Shown piece after piece: positions 53,627 through 63,125 of a DNA stretch of 64,000 nucleotides (position 1 is its first letter; every line of letters starts with the position of its first letter). A program made the translations under genes and the position numbers. This DNA is from Flavobacterium gillisiae (GTDB lineage: Bacteria > Bacteroidota > Bacteroidia > Flavobacteriales > Flavobacteriaceae), in assembly GCF_900107635.1 (NCBI RefSeq), contig NZ_FNRD01000012.1:1-64000 (forward strand). The letters are read 5' to 3'. The notes under the pieces are model-generated. The model saw only the letters and a program-made list of their open reading frames with translations, searched no databases and was not told where the DNA came from.

Positions 53627-53668
53627 TGCCCGTCGAAGTTTCATATTAAACTGGAAACAAGACGGGCA
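53627..53668 (-). terminator. Hairpin downstream of the GH109 gene
   Basis: TGCCCGTC (53627-53634) pairs with GACGGGCA (53661-53668), extended by an inner GTTTC/GAAAC pair. It lies just beyond the GH109 stop. Confidence 0.85.
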
Positions 53669-53684
53669 AAAATTAATACTATAT

Positions 53685-55061
53685 CTACTTAGAAAATTCC
53701 AAACCCTTTAACTTGTTCCATCCTCCACGAGTAAAGTCAGGTATTTCTACTGGTGCAGAATTATTGTCAAGAGAAACTTCAGTCAGTGATGCTAGACAAG
53801 ACCATTCTGCCAAATCATAAACATCCATATCTAATGGAAGTCCGTTTTGAAGGCAATGAATCAAACGAGAATCCATAATAAAGTCCATACCACCGTGACC
53901 ACCTACCTTTTTAGCTCGTTCCTCTAAGCCTATTGTTATTGGGTGCTTGTATTTTTCAATCAAAGCTTTTTTTACCTCTTCTGGTACAAAACTATGAGCT
54001 GTTAAATTTTCATGATTTAGAGCTACATCAGCGCCTATTGCTTTTGAATCTAATGCGTAACCTTCGACCGGATATTTATTAGCAAATCCTTTAGTACCGC
54101 TTACTTGATACATGCGGCTATAAGGACGAGGAGAAGTCACATCGTGTTGAATTTGGATTGTTTTTCCGTTTTCAGTACGAATCATTGTCATCGTATGATC
54201 GCCATTTCTAAAATCTTTTATATCTTCTCCGGTTTTTTCTTTAATAAAAGCTGGATTACCAACCGCTTTCGTGTCCATTGAAACTAAATAATTCATTTTA
54301 TCTCCGCGGTGAATGTTTAAAACTTGACAAGCTGGTCCCATCCCATGTGTTGGGTAGATGTCACCACGGTGTTTCTTGTTATAATCCATTCTCCAGTTAT
54401 CCCAATATTCTCCCCAGAAAGGTTGAAGACCATGAATATAAGAACCTTCAGCGTGTAGAATTTCTCCAAACAAACCTTGTTGCGCCATGTTTAAAGTAGT
54501 CAACTCAAAGAAATCATACACACAGTTTTCTAACATCATACAGTGTTTACGTGTTTTTTCGGAAGTGTTTATAAGATTCCAAATTTCCTTCATCGTCATT
54601 GCACCAGGAACTTCAATCGCTACGTTTTTCCCATCTTTCATTGCTTGTACTCCAATTTCTGCATGGTGCTTCCAGTCAGTGGCAATATAAATAAGATCCA
54701 CATTGGGAAGGGCGGTTACTTTGCGCCATTCATTCTCGCCAAAAAATTCCTTTGCTTTAGGAAGTCCCGCTTTTACCAATATTTCATTCGATTTTTGGGT
54801 TCTGTCTTCTAACATATCACAAAGAGCTACAATTTCAACGCCAGGAATATGAGTCATTCGTTCTACGGCACCTGGTCCACGCATTCCTAAACCTATAAAT
54901 GCTACCCTCACTGTAGGAATAGGAGCAATTGCTAAACGCAACACATCTGTTTGTCCTTTTGCCCTTTTAGGTGTTGGGGTTTTAATCATCTGGGCAGGCG
55001 CACTGGCACATCCTAAGAATAGACAAGCCATTAGAGAAAATTTTAAAATACTACTTTTCAT
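53685..55061 (-). CDS. GH109 alpha-N-acetylgalactosaminidase (Gfo/Idh/MocA fold)
   Basis: A 458-residue NAD-dependent glycosidase. The signal peptide carries a lipobox (CLFLGCASA). The Rossmann motif is VAFIGLGMRGPGAV. Other matches to GH109 are VPGAMTMKEIWNLI, HCMMLENCVYDFFELTTLNMAQQG and HGMGPACQVLNIHRGD with its conserved His. GH109 enzymes from flavobacterial relatives release alpha-GalNAc, as on blood group A and O-glycan cores, by a redox-assisted mechanism. The freed GalNAc could be the substrate of the permease and kinase operon at 34-41 kb. Confidence 0.92.
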   Translation of the reverse strand: MKSSILKFSLMACLFLGCASAPAQMIKTPTPKRAKGQTDVLRLAIAPIPTVRVAFIGLGMRGPGAVERMTHIPGVEIVALCDMLEDRTQKSNEILVKAGLPKAKEFFGENEWRKVTALPNVDLIYIATDWKHHAEIGVQAMKDGKNVAIEVPGAMTMKEIWNLINTSEKTRKHCMMLENCVYDFFELTTLNMAQQGLFGEILHAEGSYIHGLQPFWGEYWDNWRMDYNKKHRGDIYPTHGMGPACQVLNIHRGDKMNYLVSMDTKAVGNPAFIKEKTGEDIKDFRNGDHTMTMIRTENGKTIQIQHDVTSPRPYSRMYQVSGTKGFANKYPVEGYALDSKAIGADVALNHENLTAHSFVPEEVKKALIEKYKHPITIGLEERAKKVGGHGGMDFIMDSRLIHCLQNGLPLDMDVYDLAEWSCLASLTEVSLDNNSAPVEIPDFTRGGWNKLKGLEFSK

Positions 55062-55141
55062 ATCAAATTTATTTAGTTAGTTTTCAATTAGGTTGGATGC
55101 TCTGCATCTTTAGTTAGATTCTATTATTATTAAACTCTTTT

Positions 55142-56439
55142 CTACGGTAATTTATTAGTATCAAAATTAGGCTTATCGTTCGTTTGGCGTCTAGTAAAGA
55201 CACTATCTGGAACCGTATAACCGTTAAAAAAAACTCCATTTTTAAGATAAAAAGCATTTTGATTTAAACCTCCTGAATAATCCATTCTATACCCTTGGGC
55301 GGCTGTATTATCTACAGAAAATTTAGCCGTATTCAATTCATGTCAAATACCTTTATCATCACAATACCATTGGTTGCTAAACAAAACTAGTCTAGAAAAA
55401 TCTCCTTGTGCTGGAATAAAATTTTCTAAAAACGAATGAAATCGTTTTAAATAAGTATTGGTTTGTGAACGATTAAAACTTGCTATTAATTTCCATTGCC
55501 CTAGCTCTGGAGCAAAAAAATAGGCAGTATAGTTTGTAGAGTTATTACCCTGAGGAATACCTCTAAGCAAAAACTTATAGGTATTACCCGCTATCCAATT
55601 GTACTTCAGGTAACTTTGTCCTCCTGAACCTTCGTTGCCAAATTCTCCCGTTGTTACATTTATCCCTTTTCGGAGTAATTTTATTTTATGCGATTCAGGA
55701 ATACTGGCAGGATCATCTTTACTAAATGGACTCCACACTGAAAACAAAACTCTTCTTTCTTTGTCTGAATTAACTTGAATACCAAAGTAACCTTCTCCAA
55801 AACCATTTGCCATAAAATAGGATCCTATTTTATCTTCCCCAACAGGAACGGTCACTTCATTGTAGTACCACTCTGCATTTATATTCTCAGGGACTTGGAA
55901 ATTTAAATGTACCGATGGCCCACGTCTTCCCCAATGATAAAAATCACCTTCGTTATTAGGGACATAGGCAAATTTTCCATCAAAACTGTCACTGCTAACA
56001 TTCAAACTACTAATAGCAGAAAAACTAGTACCTGTTTTTTTTATACCTTTAATTACAATTGCAACATACCCTTCTTTGTCAATCTTCCAACTACCAACCG
56101 TAATCATTTTATCATTAGTTAAAACATCAATATTGACTTTTTTAGCAACATTATTAATTAAAAATTCCAGTTCGGATTCTCCAGAAATCACTGCAAACTC
56201 TCGAGTGAAATTTTGAAAATTCCAGGTTTAGAAATTCTAAAATACGCAGTAAAGTACTCTTCAGGATTCGTCCAGTTCTCAATTCCATTATTAGTGATAG
56301 TCTTACCCTCAAGATGTTTATAGCTATAAGCGTTTCCGCCTAGTAGCAAATGAAATTCTTTCTTTGAATTTTGACCATTTGTCATAATGCAGCAAAGTAT
56401 TGCAGCAAAACAAAGGAGACCTTGTTTTAAATATTTCAT
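55142..56439 (-). pseudogene. Broken DUF5077/DUF3472 protein
   Basis: The three pieces read as one protein. A signal peptide and LLLGGNAYSYKHLEGKTITNNGIENWTN end in a frameshift near 56188-56200. Then comes ISGESELEFLINNV with the DUF5077 and DUF3472 domains (YHWGRRGPSVHLNFQVPE, EWYYNEVTVPVGEDKIGSY, GYFGIQVNSDKERRVLFSVWSPF). A TGA follows GI at 55343. The same frame goes on after the TGA with HELNTAKFSVDNTA to the natural stop. A Trp codon probably became TGA. The family is found in polysaccharide loci and has no firm activity. Confidence 0.85.
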
Positions 56440-56626
56440 TGTAAATTAGTTTTGTGTTATTGAAATAATTATTTTAAACTATCTAAAATATATTCTTCGC
56501 TACAAATGTGATTACGGTAGCCATAACAAATGCTTGCAGATAGTATTTGGCAACAAAACAATGAGAGTCGTCAATCATCTTATTACTGCGTCCTTTGTTT
56601 TCAACCAAAACTGCAATAAGAAATTA

Positions 56627-57291
56627 CTAATTCAAATCAGTCATCTCAACACATAATTCAGTATTTTTCAGATTTAACTCTTCACGTTTCATTCCCTTTA
56701 GAAGAATATTCTTTCCTAATACTCCATTGCCTATTTTGTTTCCAATGATTTCTACTTTCTTGCAAGCAACGAATCTAAAATTGTATTTTTCTGGATACCA
56801 TGGCGTAAAAGCAAAACTACGTTTGATTGTGTTGTTGCTAAAACTTAATCCATCTACAGATGCGGCATACAGAATGGGATAATCTGAAGGATTAAAAATG
56901 TTATTTTCAATTTTTATATTTTTATGAAAAGGTTTCAATGGATTTGGTATTGGAATTTCTGGATAGATACTGATAATCGCTTCACAAAATTGGTAGTAAG
57001 ATAATTACAAGGAAATCTAAATTCGTTATTCTTGATGGTAATATCATTAACAGCACCAAAATTAATTACCTGTAAACACATCCCCTTATTATTCGTTAAT
57101 TCACAAGAACCAACTTCATCTCCGTTAGGCAACAAACCAAACAATTTCGTTTTATAATTAGATATTACATTTGACATCTGTGTTTTTTTCATTCTTTTTT
57201 TATTAAATATTGAAAATAAAAAGTAAAACAAACCTTCATTTATATATAGTAGCAAACTTTTGTTATGTCGCTTGAATACATGTTCGCTCAT
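56627..57291 (-). pseudogene. Chimeric remnant: galM start joined to a GH110 fragment
   Basis: From a Met at 57192 the frame reads like the start of aldose 1-epimerase (KLFGLLPNGDEV, ELTNNKGMCLQVINFGA). Near 57051 it passes directly into right-handed beta-helix sequence of the GH110 alpha-1,3-galactosidase type. This part is NDITIKNNEFRFPCNY, then, after a -1 type shift, QFCEAIISIYPEIPIPNP. It ends with HKNIKIENNIFNPSDYPILY, ASVDGLSFSNNTI and FRFVACKKVEIIGNKIG. A deletion seems to have fused two neighbouring genes, and a later frameshift broke the product. GH110 would have removed alpha-1,3-Gal, as in blood group B. Confidence 0.62.
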
Positions 57292-57404
57292 TTAACAAAA
57301 TTAGTAATCTTATACTTTTGACACGGAGACAGAACTCTAGAAATCGGTTAATTAAAAAATAAATAATTCTAGTTTTTGAGTGTTTTCTACATTCTAAACA
57401 AGAG

Positions 57405-57530
57405 CTATTCTACTACATAAACCGTCGTACTTCTGGCACCATGTACCCCAAAAAACAACGACTGTTCTATATCGGCCGTCTTTGAAGATCCTCCATAAAA
57501 ACGCCGTAAATAAGACTACGAAATTATTTT
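57405..57530 (-). pseudogene. C-terminal remnant of a LutC/LUD-domain protein
   Basis: The minus strand encodes [21 protein letters not shown] followed by [11 protein letters not shown] and a stop. LUD-domain (lactate utilisation protein C) proteins end with the SxTADIExxLvxGxHGP block. Only about 40 residues remain, with no start or upstream domain. A leftover of a lost gene. Confidence 0.6.
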
Positions 57531-57549
57531 TTCACCGTGCTTATATTTA

Positions 57550-60500
57550 TTACTCCGTTTTTATCCAATAGCTGTAACTATAGTTTTCATAAGGAATTCT
57601 GTATTTTTCCATAGGCAATGATCCCCAGCTATCCGTTCCCTGTAGGCCGGTTTGCTGTAAATCCATGTGCAGATAGATTTCGTTTCTTTTGTTCAGTTCG
57701 CCGCTATGGTATTGTTTCTTTTGGGCTTCGGGATCCAAATCATCCAGATTATATGGTAAAGCCGAAAAGCTCAATAGACTGTCAGCAAATGCAAAACGTA
57801 TTTTTTTTCCTTTTGCATTAGTAAAAGTGACCCAACGCACTTCAGTTTTATTACCACTTTCCTGAGGCCTGGCGTAAGGAAAATATTGTTCTTCTACTGA
57901 CTGCTGGAACTGTCCGATCAAAGTGTTTGTTTTTCTGTCCCAGTAGTTCTCGCCGGGACCGCGACCATACCAATTGATAGTATTGAAGTTTTTGTTGATT
58001 ACCAAGTCATTTCCAGCTCTCAACATTAAAGGATGATTTCCTTTGATTGCAGTGAATTCATTGTCAACCTTTATACTTCCGTCTCCATAAACGGTGAAGG
58101 TTTGCTGGTGAGCCGCATCTCCGTCTAGCAATTTTGTCGTGAATTTTATTTGAATCGAACCATCATTATTTTTGGAAACAACAGCTTTCAATTCACTTCC
58201 ATTATCGTACGCATTGCGCCAATATCTCAATTTGGTATTAAACCCAGCTCCAATATCATTATCTGTCGGGGCTCTCCAGAAAGAAGGCTTGGGTCCTTGC
58301 TCAATATACTGTTCCCCTTTGACCTTATACCCAGATAGAATTCCTTTTTTCAAATCGAAAACAACTTCAAAGTTATTACCTGAAACGGTGCATTGTTCCT
58401 TTGTTTCTTTTAATTGCAAAGTCTTTTTTGAACTTGGTGTAAAAACGGTTGCAGGTATCGTTTTCAATAAAAACTGATCAAAGGCAATTTCATATCCTTT
58501 AGGCAAGAAAGGCTCTTCTGTTTTTAAGTCAAAGTACACATTTAACTGGTATTCTTTATCAGCTAGCTGCTTGGTTTTGATGGCCAGTTTAAAATTATTT
58601 TCGGCTTGGGGCTGTAAAGAAATCGTATTAATCGCACCATTCTCTTTTGCAACACCATTCTCTTGAAGTACCCAACGCATCCTCACATTATCCAGATTCT
58701 TAAAGAAGAAACCGTTTTTAATGGAGAGACTGTTGTTACCCAGCCATTTTGCTTTGATGTTTTGGTACACTTTTTTCACTTCCAAAGCCATTGGAGTGAG
58801 TTCGCGGTAGGCTGTAACCACCCCTTTTACAGAAAAATTATTGTCGCTTAGATTCTCGTCAACCGGGCCTTCCAACGGGAAATCACCACCATAGGCCTTA
58901 ATGCGTTTTCCGATCTTAAGGGTATCTATTGACTGATCAATCCATTCCCAAATGAACCCCCCCTGCAGTTTAGGATTGTTTTCTATTATATCCCAATAAT
59001 CTTGAAAATTCCCTAAGCTGTTCCCCATAATATGGGCATACTCACTTTGGATATTAGGTAATTTGGCATCGCTTTTAGAATAACTCAACAAATCTTCGGG
59101 AGACATGTATTGCGGACAAAAAATTTCCGAAAAATGGGTGTCATTCGGTTTCTCGTAATCAATATCTCTTTCGTATTGAATTGGTAAAGTGGTTTGTCCT
59201 CTCAACCAATCATAAGCCGCATAAAAATTAGAACCGTCACCAGCCTCGTTCCCTAGGGACCAAGTAATAACCGAGGTATGGTTCTTATCCCTTTCATACA
59301 TGCGCTGTATGCGTTGCATGTGCGATTCTTTCCAAAGCGATTTATTAGCCAAAGTCACATCTAAATCATAACCCAATCCATGCGATTCGATATTAGCCTC
59401 ATCAACAACATACAAACCAAATTCGTCACAAAGCTCCATCCAATACGGGTCTGGAGGATAATGGGAATGACGAACGGCATTAATATTCAGTTTTTTCATC
59501 ATCTCCATATCCTTGCGCATGTCTTCCTTGGTCAATGCGTGGCCTGTTTTTGGATGATGTTCATGGCGGTTAACTCCTTTCAGGAAAATCCTTTTGCCGT
59601 TTACAAAAAAATCAGCCCCTTTAATTTCTACTTTTTTGAAGCCAATACGAAGAGGAACCACTTCTTGAACCACCCCTTTTACGTCTTTTAGAGTAAGGTA
59701 CAGTCGATACAAATAAGGCGTTTCTGCCGACCATTTTTGCACATTTTTTATGGTTGTTTGGAAATGGACATTGGTCTTATATTTCCCTAAAACGGTTGGA
59801 TATCCATCGGTTTTATCCTGATATACCAAATTACCATTGGCATCCTCTAAACGTACTTCAACCGTCAGACTGTCTTTTTTACTGAGCATTCCATGTTCAG
59901 TCTTATAATTATTAATTTCGGCATTGATTGAAAGTAATCCGTTGGAATAACTCTCATCCAATGTGCTAATGATTTTGGTGTCGCGTACATTGAGTTTATT
60001 CGTTGTATACAAAAACACATCTCTTTCGATTCCCGAAAAACGGAACATATCCTGGCATTCCAGATAACTACCATCACTCCAACGATATACCTGAAAAGCG
60101 ATTAGATTTTCTCCTTCTTTTAGAAAATTAGTGATGTCAAATTCGGCTGCCAGCTTACTGTCTTCACTATAGCCCACCTTTTTTCCGTTTACCCAAACGA
60201 ACAAACAGGACTTGGCGTTGCCCACATGAATAAAAACTTGTTTTCCCTTCCAGTTGGCAGGCAAATTTATTTTTTTTCTGTAAGAACCCACAGGATTATT
60301 GTTCTCTGGAATATCAAATGGCGGATTCATTTTTTCATAACGCAGGTTGTGACCGGCAAAATCATAGGGCTGATTCACATAAATGGGCAAACCATAACCG
60401 TTTACTTCCCAACTTGCAGGAATACGAAAGTCAGTCCATTGGGTGTCATCATAAGTAAGTTCATAAAAATTTTGAGGACGTTGGTTAGGGTCTTTTACCC

Positions 60501-60789
60501 AATTAAATTTCCAACTGCCGTTCAATGAAAAAAAGTTGACCGACTTTTCTCTGTCATATTGCTTTGCCTTTTCCATATTTTCAAAACCGAAAGCACTGTT
60601 GCGCATGGGCATACGGTTTAGGGAAATTATTTCGGGGTTTAGCAACTCGGCAGGCAATTGTGCAAAAGCTGCAGTAGATAATAGCAACACCACCGTTGCT
60701 ACTACTACTTTTTTAAGCAACCCAAATTTAGTAATTGTACCAAGTCTTTGTTGTACAGCACTCTTGCGCTGATTTGCTTTTTTAATCAT
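57550..60789 (-). CDS. Secreted GH2 beta-galactosidase, second paralogue
   Basis: A 1079-residue LacZ-type GH2 enzyme. An N-terminal extension of about 25 residues precedes the hydrophobic signal (VVVATVVLLLSTAAFAQ). ATGs after it could give a shorter signal peptide. VITWSLGNEAGDG holds the acid/base Glu and NIQSEYAHIMGNS the nucleophile; GGFIWEWIDQ follows and a Bgal_small_N domain ends the protein. Its base composition appears richer in G+C than the surrounding pseudogenes. It is upstream of the decayed GH110/galM and DUF3472 genes and GH109, all on the same strand, so these were probably one operon. Confidence 0.93.
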   Translation of the reverse strand: MIKKANQRKSAVQQRLGTITKFGLLKKVVVATVVLLLSTAAFAQLPAELLNPEIISLNRMPMRNSAFGFENMEKAKQYDREKSVNFFSLNGSWKFNWVKDPNQRPQNFYELTYDDTQWTDFRIPASWEVNGYGLPIYVNQPYDFAGHNLRYEKMNPPFDIPENNNPVGSYRKKINLPANWKGKQVFIHVGNAKSCLFVWVNGKKVGYSEDSKLAAEFDITNFLKEGENLIAFQVYRWSDGSYLECQDMFRFSGIERDVFLYTTNKLNVRDTKIISTLDESYSNGLLSINAEINNYKTEHGMLSKKDSLTVEVRLEDANGNLVYQDKTDGYPTVLGKYKTNVHFQTTIKNVQKWSAETPYLYRLYLTLKDVKGVVQEVVPLRIGFKKVEIKGADFFVNGKRIFLKGVNRHEHHPKTGHALTKEDMRKDMEMMKKLNINAVRHSHYPPDPYWMELCDEFGLYVVDEANIESHGLGYDLDVTLANKSLWKESHMQRIQRMYERDKNHTSVITWSLGNEAGDGSNFYAAYDWLRGQTTLPIQYERDIDYEKPNDTHFSEIFCPQYMSPEDLLSYSKSDAKLPNIQSEYAHIMGNSLGNFQDYWDIIENNPKLQGGFIWEWIDQSIDTLKIGKRIKAYGGDFPLEGPVDENLSDNNFSVKGVVTAYRELTPMALEVKKVYQNIKAKWLGNNSLSIKNGFFFKNLDNVRMRWVLQENGVAKENGAINTISLQPQAENNFKLAIKTKQLADKEYQLNVYFDLKTEEPFLPKGYEIAFDQFLLKTIPATVFTPSSKKTLQLKETKEQCTVSGNNFEVVFDLKKGILSGYKVKGEQYIEQGPKPSFWRAPTDNDIGAGFNTKLRYWRNAYDNGSELKAVVSKNNDGSIQIKFTTKLLDGDAAHQQTFTVYGDGSIKVDNEFTAIKGNHPLMLRAGNDLVINKNFNTINWYGRGPGENYWDRKTNTLIGQFQQSVEEQYFPYARPQESGNKTEVRWVTFTNAKGKKIRFAFADSLLSFSALPYNLDDLDPEAQKKQYHSGELNKRNEIYLHMDLQQTGLQGTDSWGSLPMEKYRIPYENYSYSYWIKTE

Positions 60790-61124
60790 TACTTCTATAG
60801 TGTTTTTAGTTTTGGTTAATCAGTTAATGCGATGGTAATTTGCTTCGTTTTTGAGAATTTGAAATTCAAAAATAAAGAAGCCATCTAAAAATTAATTCTC
60901 TGTTTCAAGGTAAATAGTTATTAATCCACTAAATCCAAGATAATATTGTAGCTTCTGGATTTCAAATATGCTCTTTCAATATTTTATCATTCAGATCTTT
61001 GCGATTAGCGAACCACTTTTATTATCTCTTCCGCAATCAGATGCTTCACTGCAAATGTATATCCCAATAATTTTGCAATGGACTGAACCAATTGCAGCAA
61101 ACCAAATTTCAGAAGCCCCTTCAA
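60790..61124. other. Gap between the second GH2 gene and the metalloprotease gene
   Basis: No supported gene. Short open frames on both strands show no recognisable motif. The promoter of the GH2 gene should lie in the left part. Confidence 0.5.
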
Positions 61125-62726
61125 TTAATACATTCCTATTTCAGCAAGAGATGCAAATTGTTCTCCATCCCACGAAGAGTTAGCAATAAACTTAAAATAC
61201 TTGAGTGAAACTGGTACAACAAAATCGAAATATTGTAATCCATATCTGTTTTCAAGATTAAAATAATTTATTTTTGTGAAATTAATACCATCTATACTAA
61301 CCCACAGATCAAAAGTTTTTATAGCACGCTGTAGATTTACTCTTTGCGAAACGGACAGACCATTTACTGTTTTAACACTACCCATATTAATTACAAATTC
61401 ATGAGGAAAAATTGCCTTCACTCCTACTGACCAATTGGAGTGCCAGTAAGTATCGAGTTTTCCATCAATAACATTTGCAACAGGTCCATTAGGTGTCGGT
61501 TCTCCAGAAGTTTCCTGTGAGCTGAAAGATGCAATAGTCCAATCCTGTTTATTTAGTTCAATACGGGTATTAAAATTAAATACAGGTAGACCGTTGAGAA
61601 AGGTATAATAGTAAATGGTTTCAGATATCGTTCCATTATCATGCACCAGAGCAACCTTTAATTCATAAGGTATATTATCCTCTTTATGTTCCAAGTCAGA
61701 AATTTCCTCTTCAATATAAAAACTGTTAACACCATTAGGTTTAGCTGACCATGCAACAGCATTATAATCACGATTTACACCTACTCCTTCATTGTTTACA
61801 TTCGGATCATTAAAATATACCACATCTGTAACAGGGGTATCGGTGCTAAACGTACCTGAAACTATAATAGCTCCTTTAGCAGTATCATACTTTGCTTGGA
61901 TTGTTTTTATTGATGCATTTACAGTCCCATAATACTTTTTAGTATCCACATTAAACACCTCATTTGTATTTAACTTTGCACAATCTGCTAAAGATAAGAA
62001 AGTTGGGCTTTGCCCAAAAGTATAATTTCCGGCACCCATTAATACCGTACCTAAGGTACCTACTTCACTCACTTTTGCTTGGTTGTGACTCAAATTTAAC
62101 CCATGCCCCAATTCATGGGTCAAACCGCCGAACCATTTGATAAACCGTTTTCCTAATGTAGTAGTTTGTCCAATATATTTCAGATCGAAATCCGCATAAT
62201 CTAATGCAAAACAAGATCTTCCATAACCAAAAAACGGACCTCCGCTAGGTTCACTTGAAGCACCATCTACATAAGTAGGAATGATTATTAAATTATGATC
62301 ACTTGTTTGGTCAGCTTGATGATCGGCAAAATAGCTGTCAACCTCTTTCTGGACTGCCTCGACGCCTCCATTGTAAGGATAACTACTTTTTGGCAACTTA
62401 GCACGTATCGTGATGATCTTTACACGTTTTGTCGCAGCATTGGTAAATAATCCAAATGTTTTTTCTCCAAAACCAATTCTTTGCATTTCTGTCTTATACC
62501 AATTCTGGTCATAAAGCAATATTTCACTTAAGCGTCGCTTATAGCCTTTAATCGTATCCAGATCACTGGGTATAAAATAGATCACGTTCAAATTGTGCGT
62601 CCGGTCAGAAGTAAAGTTAACAACTGCGGGTAAAACTGGAGCTGGTCCAGGTGTTACATCCGTCGTTGAACAGGATAAAACACCAAATAATAACATTAAA
62701 TAGCAAAAGCTAAGATTTTTTTTCAT
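61125..62726 (-). CDS. Secreted zinc metalloprotease-like lipoprotein with a discoidin (F5/8 C, CBM32-like) domain
   Basis: A 533-residue protein. The signal peptide ends in a lipobox (LLFGVLSCSTT). The central domain has a metzincin-like zinc motif, HELGHGLNLSH (His204, Glu205, His208, His214), with Asn211 where Gly is usual, and a probable Met-turn VLMGAGNYTF near Met230. A beta-sandwich spacer follows. The last 140 residues form an F5/8 type C domain (PVANVIDGKLDTYWHSNWS, FDLWVSIDGINFTKI, FASLAEIGMY), a fold that in CBM32 binds galactose or GalNAc. A protease that docks on mucin-type glycoproteins is an attractive inference. The peptidase family is not identified with certainty. Confidence 0.75.
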   Translation of the reverse strand: MKKNLSFCYLMLLFGVLSCSTTDVTPGPAPVLPAVVNFTSDRTHNLNVIYFIPSDLDTIKGYKRRLSEILLYDQNWYKTEMQRIGFGEKTFGLFTNAATKRVKIITIRAKLPKSSYPYNGGVEAVQKEVDSYFADHQADQTSDHNLIIIPTYVDGASSEPSGGPFFGYGRSCFALDYADFDLKYIGQTTTLGKRFIKWFGGLTHELGHGLNLSHNQAKVSEVGTLGTVLMGAGNYTFGQSPTFLSLADCAKLNTNEVFNVDTKKYYGTVNASIKTIQAKYDTAKGAIIVSGTFSTDTPVTDVVYFNDPNVNNEGVGVNRDYNAVAWSAKPNGVNSFYIEEEISDLEHKEDNIPYELKVALVHDNGTISETIYYYTFLNGLPVFNFNTRIELNKQDWTIASFSSQETSGEPTPNGPVANVIDGKLDTYWHSNWSVGVKAIFPHEFVINMGSVKTVNGLSVSQRVNLQRAIKTFDLWVSIDGINFTKINYFNLENRYGLQYFDFVVPVSLKYFKFIANSSWDGEQFASLAEIGMY

Positions 62727-63125
62727 AATAACGAGTTCAGATTAGTTGTATTAAAAATACATATGCTTTTATTTGCTTTGGCGTGAATATTAGCTCCACC
62801 TGCATGTTGTCCCTTTTCATCGATTGCCCTTACCAACATTATTATTTTTTTAAGAATTTCCAATTTTCTAATTCCTTACTTTGACTGCAGCAAAAAGAAA
62901 GACCAATCTTAAGCATCTCTTTTGGATTATATACAGAACATCTATATATCCTAAATAAAACAACTCTTTAATATTCCAAAACTTTACACTTCTCATAGTA
63001 CCCAAATTATTAGTTATCAATGTGTTATCTGATTTTTTCCTAAGCCCAAAACACGCTTTAGCATTCTCTATGATCTTTGATTATTTATAGATTCTATTTG
63101 ATCCTAAAAACAAAATTTTCACTAC
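62727..63125. other. Gap between the metalloprotease and M1 peptidase genes
   Basis: No supported gene, repeat or clear terminator; AT-rich. Confidence 0.5.
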
